From Blastobasis lacticolella (Eukaryota; Arthropoda; Insecta; Lepidoptera; Blastobasidae): a DNA stretch of 64,000 nucleotides. Location: contig LR990041.1 of the NCBI GenBank assembly GCA_905147135.1, positions 10,973,907 through 11,037,906 of the forward strand. Reading direction: 5' to 3'. The notes under the pieces are model-generated. The model searched no databases. It was not told the DNA's origin and was given only the letters and a program-made list of their open reading frames with translations. Positions within the stretch are counted from its first letter, which is position 1; every line of letters starts with the position of its first letter. Positions 57,661 to 64,000 of this stretch are shown here, one piece after another. Made by a program: the position numbers and the translations under genes.

Positions 57661-60600
57661 ATAATATAATAACATAAATAAATAATCATTCAAAGGGTAA
57701 GTATTTTGTCCTTTTATTGTGTAATTTAATTTATTTATATGCTGCCTGCCATAGGTTGGATTTCTTTGTAACTGTGACTTTAGGTACTCTGTGAGTTTCA
57801 TGATTCTATTTGGTAACATTTATAATAGGTTAGTAGACTCTGTCTAAAATGTAAAGCAGCTCGGGAAATTATAAAATTGATTGAAGTCAACAAGTTTTTA
57901 AATAACGAAGGCAATATTAGTAGCTAAAAGATGGGCGTCTTTATTATTCAAAATCAGGTTACGTACTTGGTGTTTTCAATTAATCTTATAATTTTCCAAG
58001 TCGCCTTCCTTTTAGAAAGAGTCTACAGCCTGGTATATCTATCATTCCGCCATTTTGAAAAAAAAGAACACGTTACGGCGGCCACGGATTTTCAGCCTGC
58101 AATATAGCCAGCCCATTAGACACGCTCGCTTGCTTTCTGTTAAATATGCAAATAATCGTTGAATTTCATTGAATTATTTATTTTTATTTCCCAAGAGGCA
58201 TACACTAATATGCCGATTATTAAGTAGACTGATAATCATTTGGTAGTTTGATAATCTCGCAAGTGTGTTGAAATAGACTGTATGATACTCGTGTGCATTT
58301 GTAATGTCACAATCAAAGCTACCAACTTAGCACACTTTCATCAATACATGATGTACCTGCCTCGTTAACGGGACAGACAACGCCATCGGGCTGGATGATA
58401 TCGACTCAAAAACGCAAGTTGTTTTATTTACAGGTTGCCATGGAATCTATTACGCGATTTAGGTCTTAACCTATCAACTCAAATACTCAATTTGATTTTT
58501 TAAATGGTGTTGATCACTAAGTAACCAAGTTGAAAAATAGGTGAGTAATAAGTAAATTTGTAAAGATTTTAGTTTATAGTTTTATTGTAATTCGTATAGA
58601 ATTGTATACCTTATACAACTACATATACAATGCCGAGCCACTTTCGGAAATGTAAGTTAAATTATTTATCAAGAGTCCTTTAAGGTGACAAGAAGGAAGG
58701 AAGTGCAGCCTCTCCGCATTTACGTAAATGTGCTGAGGCTGCTCCGGATTCTGGTTGCCAAAGGTGTTACATCGGACGGCGGCTGCTCTCCCTCCGATTC
58801 GGTTTTCTGAGAAACTAGATGGACTGAAAAGGATCCGGCATCAACGCCAATGGGCTTATATTTCGCCCCAGTTTGCCTACAATACTGTGGTCTTGGTAGA
58901 ATCTCTGAAGGAGCTAAGCGTAATGATCTAAGACGAAGCCTCTGTCAAATGTGCTTATAACACCCACCCCAGTAATGGTTGGGGGCTCTACCCTCGAAGT
59001 TGTCGTCGAATAAGTCTACCTAAGACAAACGGGCTAGTTTGGTAGGTCCAACTTCGATAAAGAGGTCAATCAATCGACGCATTCAGGTCGATTGGATAGC
59101 GTTCGGGAAATTGCGAAAGATCGTCTCGACCAAAATATTGCAGTATCTCAAGAAAAAATCTTTAACCAGTGTATGTTGCCAGTAATTACCTAGGGACCAG
59201 AGACAAAAATAATTGCTATAATCGAAATTATTCTATAAACCCACCCAGAGAGTTATGATAATCTTCCCGGTCCGGTCTCGGTCCCGTTCACTGATTATGA
59301 GTTTGGATCTATAATTTTTAATATAGGCTACACTTGCTGCGGCTTATAAGTGGACTTACACTTACTGCTCTTATGAGATAAATGCAGATTTGGAATCGCT
59401 GCGAAGAGCTCTACATAATTGCCTGACTCTGTTTTTTCTACGTTGCTTAGAACCTACTAATTACATAAACATTTTAAGGTTAAAATAAAAGCACTAAGTT
59501 AAAAACAGAGCAATTAAAGCTTCACCGGCGACATAGATGACCTGTCAATGGTGGCGCTAGTTCTGCGTTTTATGTAGCAATACCGGAAGCATGTAAATGT
59601 AACGGAACAATGCGAAATGGACAATAACGAACGTGACGTAAAAATAAACTAACATGGCCCTATTGTAAAATTAAAATAATGACGGCTCAGAAAAAAAAGA
59701 CCTATGTGTAAACATTTGACGTGGTAGACGTTGACACCTAAGTTAGACAGTATAAACCAACTAATTTTAAATTGTGAACAATAATTAAAGCGGCATATTA
59801 AGGTTATAGAATACTCCATAGCGTCGAGTTATATTTCCTCTTATAGTTTATTATTGCCAGTTAAATAAATTTAGTGTTTCGTTTTTATCTTTCTTTTACT
59901 ATTCGTTTTTCCGCAATGTGTTAAAGTAACCTGTAGTCGTGGTACCCTATAGTTTTACTGCTGTTAAAATAATTATAATCTATTACTAATACCAGTAGCC
60001 ACATGCCGCACACACACTGCTGTTATAATAAGTGCTTTTCTATCCTTTTAGTAACCTTTATAAATATATCGGCAGTGATTATAGCTGCACTTGAACTGCA
60101 CTTGGTTGACCAGGGGATGGTTACAAGTAGGTACCTACGAAATGAATATAATGTAAACTAAAAATTATTACGGTTATTATCACACATCACCCGTGTCGCC
60201 TTGTGACCATGATGCATGCAACTGCAACGAAATATCAGGCTACTCGTCAACAAAGGTACAACTAGTGTCAATAAGAAGAGACTTGGCGGGTCACGTGGTT
60301 CGACTTGCGCTGTATACGATTACCTGCGCGAAATCTCCTCCACTGCCATTTGACAAGTCTCTTCTTTCGTGACGCGGGTTATAGGCGGTAGGAGACCCGG
60401 AACCCTTAAAACTGCAAATTCACGGGGGATGTGGGAATCATCGCACACCCACACCCGCAACCGCTACGTCTAGAAGCTTGAAATTTTTCATGAATTATTT
60501 CCAGTTGGCGCCTCTAGCACTGACCTTTGAAACCGTAAGCAAGTATTTAAAAGATATTTTTGGAAACAACCACAAGGGGGGTGAAATGAGGTGTTGGTAA

Positions 60601-61396
60601 ATATTTGAATGAAACTTTTTATTCCTTCGAGTAATTTCCTTGAAGCTTTGTAGAAATTAATCATTACAAATAATAAAAAGTCTGATTCAATGTTTTTGGA
60701 AATTATCTCGGAGTTTCAATATCCAAACTTACCACAACTTGAAAAGGTAAGGCATATAAAATTGTAACGCAAAACTTTAGGCGACGATTACACAAAATTC
60801 GATTTTCTCATACCATTATCGCAGCAACCTGTAGTAGGTACCTTTCTAATAAAATAACTACAACTGTTTTACTTAATGTGTATTAAATTATGGAGATTCG
60901 TATGTACTTTTTTAGATTTACATTAGATCTTAAATTAATTGTACGTCCTTAATGGACGAGCTGTTCAAAGTCAAAGTCAAATAATTTTATTCTATTTGGG
61001 TTTACAAAACTCTTATGAACGTCATGTTGGAACTACTAATGTAATAACATATGCATACCTGTATACTTACACAGTTTAACAATAAAAACAATTCGGATTC
61101 GGATTCTGGTCCTACCTTTTAGGATCATGGCTGCTGTAAATACGTAACTATTTTGTCGAAAAAAAAATATAAAGAAATCTGCCTAGCAATAAACTTATCA
61201 TGGAAACAAGCGGATATAACCGGTTGATTATATTATTATATAAGACTAGTGGATCAGGCCCGACTTCGTTCGCGTACACCTACCCTACCTACCATTTTTT
61301 TCTTGCTTATAAACCTTCCTTTCGAATGACTCTAGTGTTGGAAGCCACACTTAAAACCGTTGCATAGTTTAAAACATCTAAGCTTACATAGATAGC
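57661..61396. other. Gene-poor stretch after the repeat-protein gene
   Basis: It begins with the probable 3' UTR and AATAAA (57677-57682). A GC-richer piece at 58680-58990 looks like repeat debris without a frame. Inverted 13-mers AAGAAGAGACTTG and CAAGTCTCTTCTT at 60273-60285 and 60354-60366 may mark a small foldback element. At about 60965-61015 GTCAAAGTCAAATAATTTTA and following bases resemble a LINE 3' end I recall from Lepidoptera. Confidence 0.35.
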
Positions 61397-61404
61397 TATA
61401 GATT

Positions 61405-61671
61405 GATGACCTGAGTGGTTCATTTGGTTAAGATGCCGGTCGCCACGCCGAGGTCCCGGGTTCGATTCCCGGCCGAGCAGAAATTGATGATGATGAATTT
61501 TAATTTCTGTTACGGGTCTGGGTGTAATATGTATACTAAGTTTGTATCTAAACACACTTTTTTTATATAATTAGCGTATCAGTTATCTGACACCAGTAGG
61601 TGATACCTACAAGCTTTGCTTACTTTGGGGCTAGATAGCGCTGTGTGAATTTGTCCAAGCATATTTATATT
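61405..61671 (+). mobile_element. SINE family A, near-complete copy
   Basis: The head GAGTGGTTCATTTGGTTAAG and CCCGGGTTCGATTCCCGGCC precedes TTTCTGTTACGGGTCTGGGT and GGGGCTAGATAGCGCTGTGT, ending TTTGTCC. A possible 8-bp target duplication TATAGATT lies at 61397-61404 and 61672-61679. Confidence 0.75.
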
Positions 61672-62179
61672 TATAGATTCATAGGGACAGACGGCAGGAA
61701 GCTACTTTGTTTTATACTATGTATAGATACCCTATGCCTTATATGGCGCGTATAAATTCACTCTTAAAGAACCTATCCCTAACATAACCTCCACTCATAT
61801 CTTCTTCGGTGTTAGTGGCTTCTTTTGCGGACGACTGACGGAGGCCAATGCTAATCTTTGGGTCACTGAACCAGAGAGTCCCGGAAAACCATTAATTTAA
61901 AAATTTTGGAAATCCAAGTAAATATTTAGCGACCCGATTTTAAAAATCCTTATAAGGAAAGTAGTTACCTATATTAATTCCCGCCCGAAAGTCATAGGGT
62001 ATTGATCCCCGACAATGGAATGTTTACACACAGAGATTCGAACTGGTCGCTGGTAAAAACTCCGTGATAGCAGTTATTGATAAGGTAACAGTGGGGAGTT
62101 TTTGGACGCGATCTTCCGATCTTTCTTGAAGTTAGATCCAAATACCTAACTTGACCGTTTGTCCAAGATACGTCAACAA

Positions 62180-63045
62180 CTTGAAACCAGAGTAACAATG
62201 TGGAAGGATGTGCAAGAAAACGGTGGTTAGAAGATGAATGTCGCCAAAACAGAGTATAGAGTAGCTGTAGCGTGGATCTTAAAACCATCCGTATAGGGAA
62301 CGAAGCTGTCAATGGAACAATCAATTCAAATACCTCGGATCCGTGCAGCACAAGTCCGGTGATATCGGCCTCGATGTCAAATTGCCAATGGCTTAGGCCA
62401 AATGGCTGGAATTTACGGCTGTCATCTGACACCCTAAAATCCCTGTCAAGCTCTAGGGGCTTGTATTTACAAGTGTATAATTAGACCTGTGATACCATGA
62501 TCCAATCTGGTCAGGTTCCACTGGTAGCAGAGTCACGGATGTCAGATGGTAGTCGCTCCACTAAATTACCTGATCAGCCAAATCATGGATCATGGGTAAG
62601 GATAATTAAAGCCATGATGATTAGAATTTATAATTAGACCTTTGATGGTCTATGGCTGCGAGACTTTGCAGCGTTCGCGAACTCCACGCCAACGCTATGA
62701 AAATGCTTCGGTAGATGTGCGGAGTTACGCGACTCGACCGAGTAAGTAACGTGTACATCCGTGGCAGCCTTGGCGTAAGAGATATCACGGATAAGATCGA
62801 GGAGGCTTGCCTGCTCTGGTTTGGTCACGTGTTGCGTAAGCCCAGAGATACGTTTGAAAAAGATGCCTGAACCTGCCGGTATCAGAAAAGAGGCCAAGTG
62901 GACGACCCAAAAAGCGACGGATTGACATCGCTGAGTTAGATGCGAAATCCAACGGCTTACGACGCGGGGTTGCCGAAGACGATGTGGAAAAGAAAGCGTA
63001 GCAAAGCGGACACTGGCAGGATGAGCACTAGGACCATGATGATGA
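62180..63045 (+). pseudogene. Decayed RTE LINE reverse-transcriptase remnant, split by a SINE
   Basis: Plus-strand frames with many stops read QFKYLGSVQHKSGDIGLDVK and PKIPVKL, then after the SINE MVYGCETL, MCGVTRLDRVSNVYIRGSLG, VRDITDKIEEACLLWFGHVL and RKPRDTFEKDA. These are the thumb and C-terminal segments of RTE LINEs. The end carries GRPKKRRIDI-type coding and a short ATGATGATG tail near 63030-63045. The catalytic palm and endonuclease are missing. Confidence 0.75.
62489..62629 (+). mobile_element. SINE family B, headless copy with target duplication
   Basis: It is bounded by TATAATTAGACCT at 62476-62488 and 62630-62642. The 141-bp body (ATGATCCAATCTGGTCAGGT, GTCAGATGGTAGTCGCTCCA, GATGATTAG) matches the family B tail, but the tRNA-derived head is absent. 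It lies inside the RTE remnant and so is younger than it. Confidence 0.8.
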
Positions 63046-64000
63046 GATATATTCGTAGATACCTTCGACAATAGAACTCCCAACCAACAAGAAATGCAGT
63101 TTATATAATAGGGACTAAGGTTCGGTATATTATAGGAAATGTAGAAATTGGTGTTGGAAAGTGGATTCTCCAGAGGTGCTATCAAAGACTTTAGGAGACT
63201 ACCTATACGAAAACTTGTCCTCCCAAATTAGGGATATTATAGATATGCAATTTAGGATCTGGACACGGATACGGATGCATTATAAGACCACGCTAAGTCC
63301 GAATTACTTATTAAAAAAATAAAATAAAAATCTGTATGGCAACTTATGACAAGTTTTTTAAAAGTAATAGAACGTCATTCATAAAAGTAATAATAAACAA
63401 TATGATTTCTGTAGGATTGTTTATTTTCGTGAGTTATGAAAAATATAATTAAATAATGGGCAAAACAATTAAACAGAAGTGAGAGAGATAATTATCAGCA
63501 TGATTAATAATATAGTCAAACTAAAAGTACAAGTTCAAGCCAAATAACTGAATGTTCACAAGAAGGACTGACAAGGACTGACAAGGACAGATTATCCCCA
63601 GATTATTGCCATATCCACATTTTATACTACTGTCAGTCAATACGGACTTATCGTGGTCGTATTATAGCAATAATATTATACTGGTTTTGGATACGGTTCA
63701 GGATATGAACTTTTTTCGGATTATCCGTTAGCCCCGGATAGGTTTAGCCGGCAAACAAGAAATCCAATCTTTTCGGTCCAGGTCCAGGTCCGATCCAGAT
63801 ATCCAATATTTTCGGTTATGATTACAGAGACACCATACTATAACTTCCCTGGAGCTCTATTCTTTAATCGTCCGCCTCAATTCGGACGGTATTCAATTTT
63901 GAATTTCGCCATGAAAAATTCAATATTTTTACACACCAAAATAGTATGTTTCAAAAATAGGGAAAACCGGCATAATGCATGGAAATATCGAATTTTTCAT
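63046..64000. other. AT-rich end of window, nothing recognised
   Basis: No conserved frame, splice pair or terminal repeat could be supported. A short run of GTCCAGGTCCAGGTCCG lies at about 63777-63793. Confidence 0.35.

Overview
This window is animal nuclear DNA, most likely from a moth or butterfly (Lepidoptera). The basis is AT-rich sequence, split genes with GT-AG introns, a SINE with a tRNA-Ser/Leu-like head, dispersed fragments I recall from lepidopteran genomes, and intact RTE-like and I-like LINEs. The species cannot be named from the sequence. No rRNA, CRISPR or prokaryotic signal was seen.

Layout. Position 1-85 is a LINE reverse-transcriptase fragment on the minus strand. From 3049 to 15798 (+) lies a ten-exon C2H2 zinc-finger gene (581 aa, rejoined from exon edges; all phases agree) with two glutamine tracts and four fingers. 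Its third intron carries a full-length I-like LINE on the minus strand (5808-11280, 16-bp target duplication) and a later intron carries a complete SINE. The stretch 15.8-23.9 kb holds no recognised gene: 3' UTR plus MITEs and degenerate repeats. A second full-length LINE (23915-28433, minus, 15-bp target duplication) has its two ORFs in one frame, separated by a single TAG followed by CAACTA. A dead CR1/jockey-like fragment follows (28.75-29.64 kb).

From 31507 to 32830 (+) is a two-exon gene for an unrecognised 413-aa protein. From 33864 to 57660 (+) is the most unusual gene here: four exons, all introns in phase 1, encoding 2039 aa. Its 5.3-kb third exon contains 31 tandem copies of a 25-residue unit, preceded by a looser Ser/Lys-rich repeat series. 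Its second intron is 16.8 kb because it hosts a 14,457-bp element made of two apparently identical 6,388-bp direct repeats around a 1,681-bp non-coding centre. The repeats run TG...CA, the element is flanked by ATAC/ATAC, and a purine-rich tract lies before the second repeat. I read it as a recent non-autonomous LTR retrotransposon (LARD-like) with exceptionally long LTRs.

The last 6 kb is gene-poor, with a SINE copy and a decayed RTE LINE (+) split by another SINE.

The host genes show no functional link to each other. The strongest observations are the repeat-protein gene, the giant-LTR element, and the LINE whose ORF1/ORF2 junction looks like a stop-codon readthrough site. Exon structures are inferred from splice signals and frame only.
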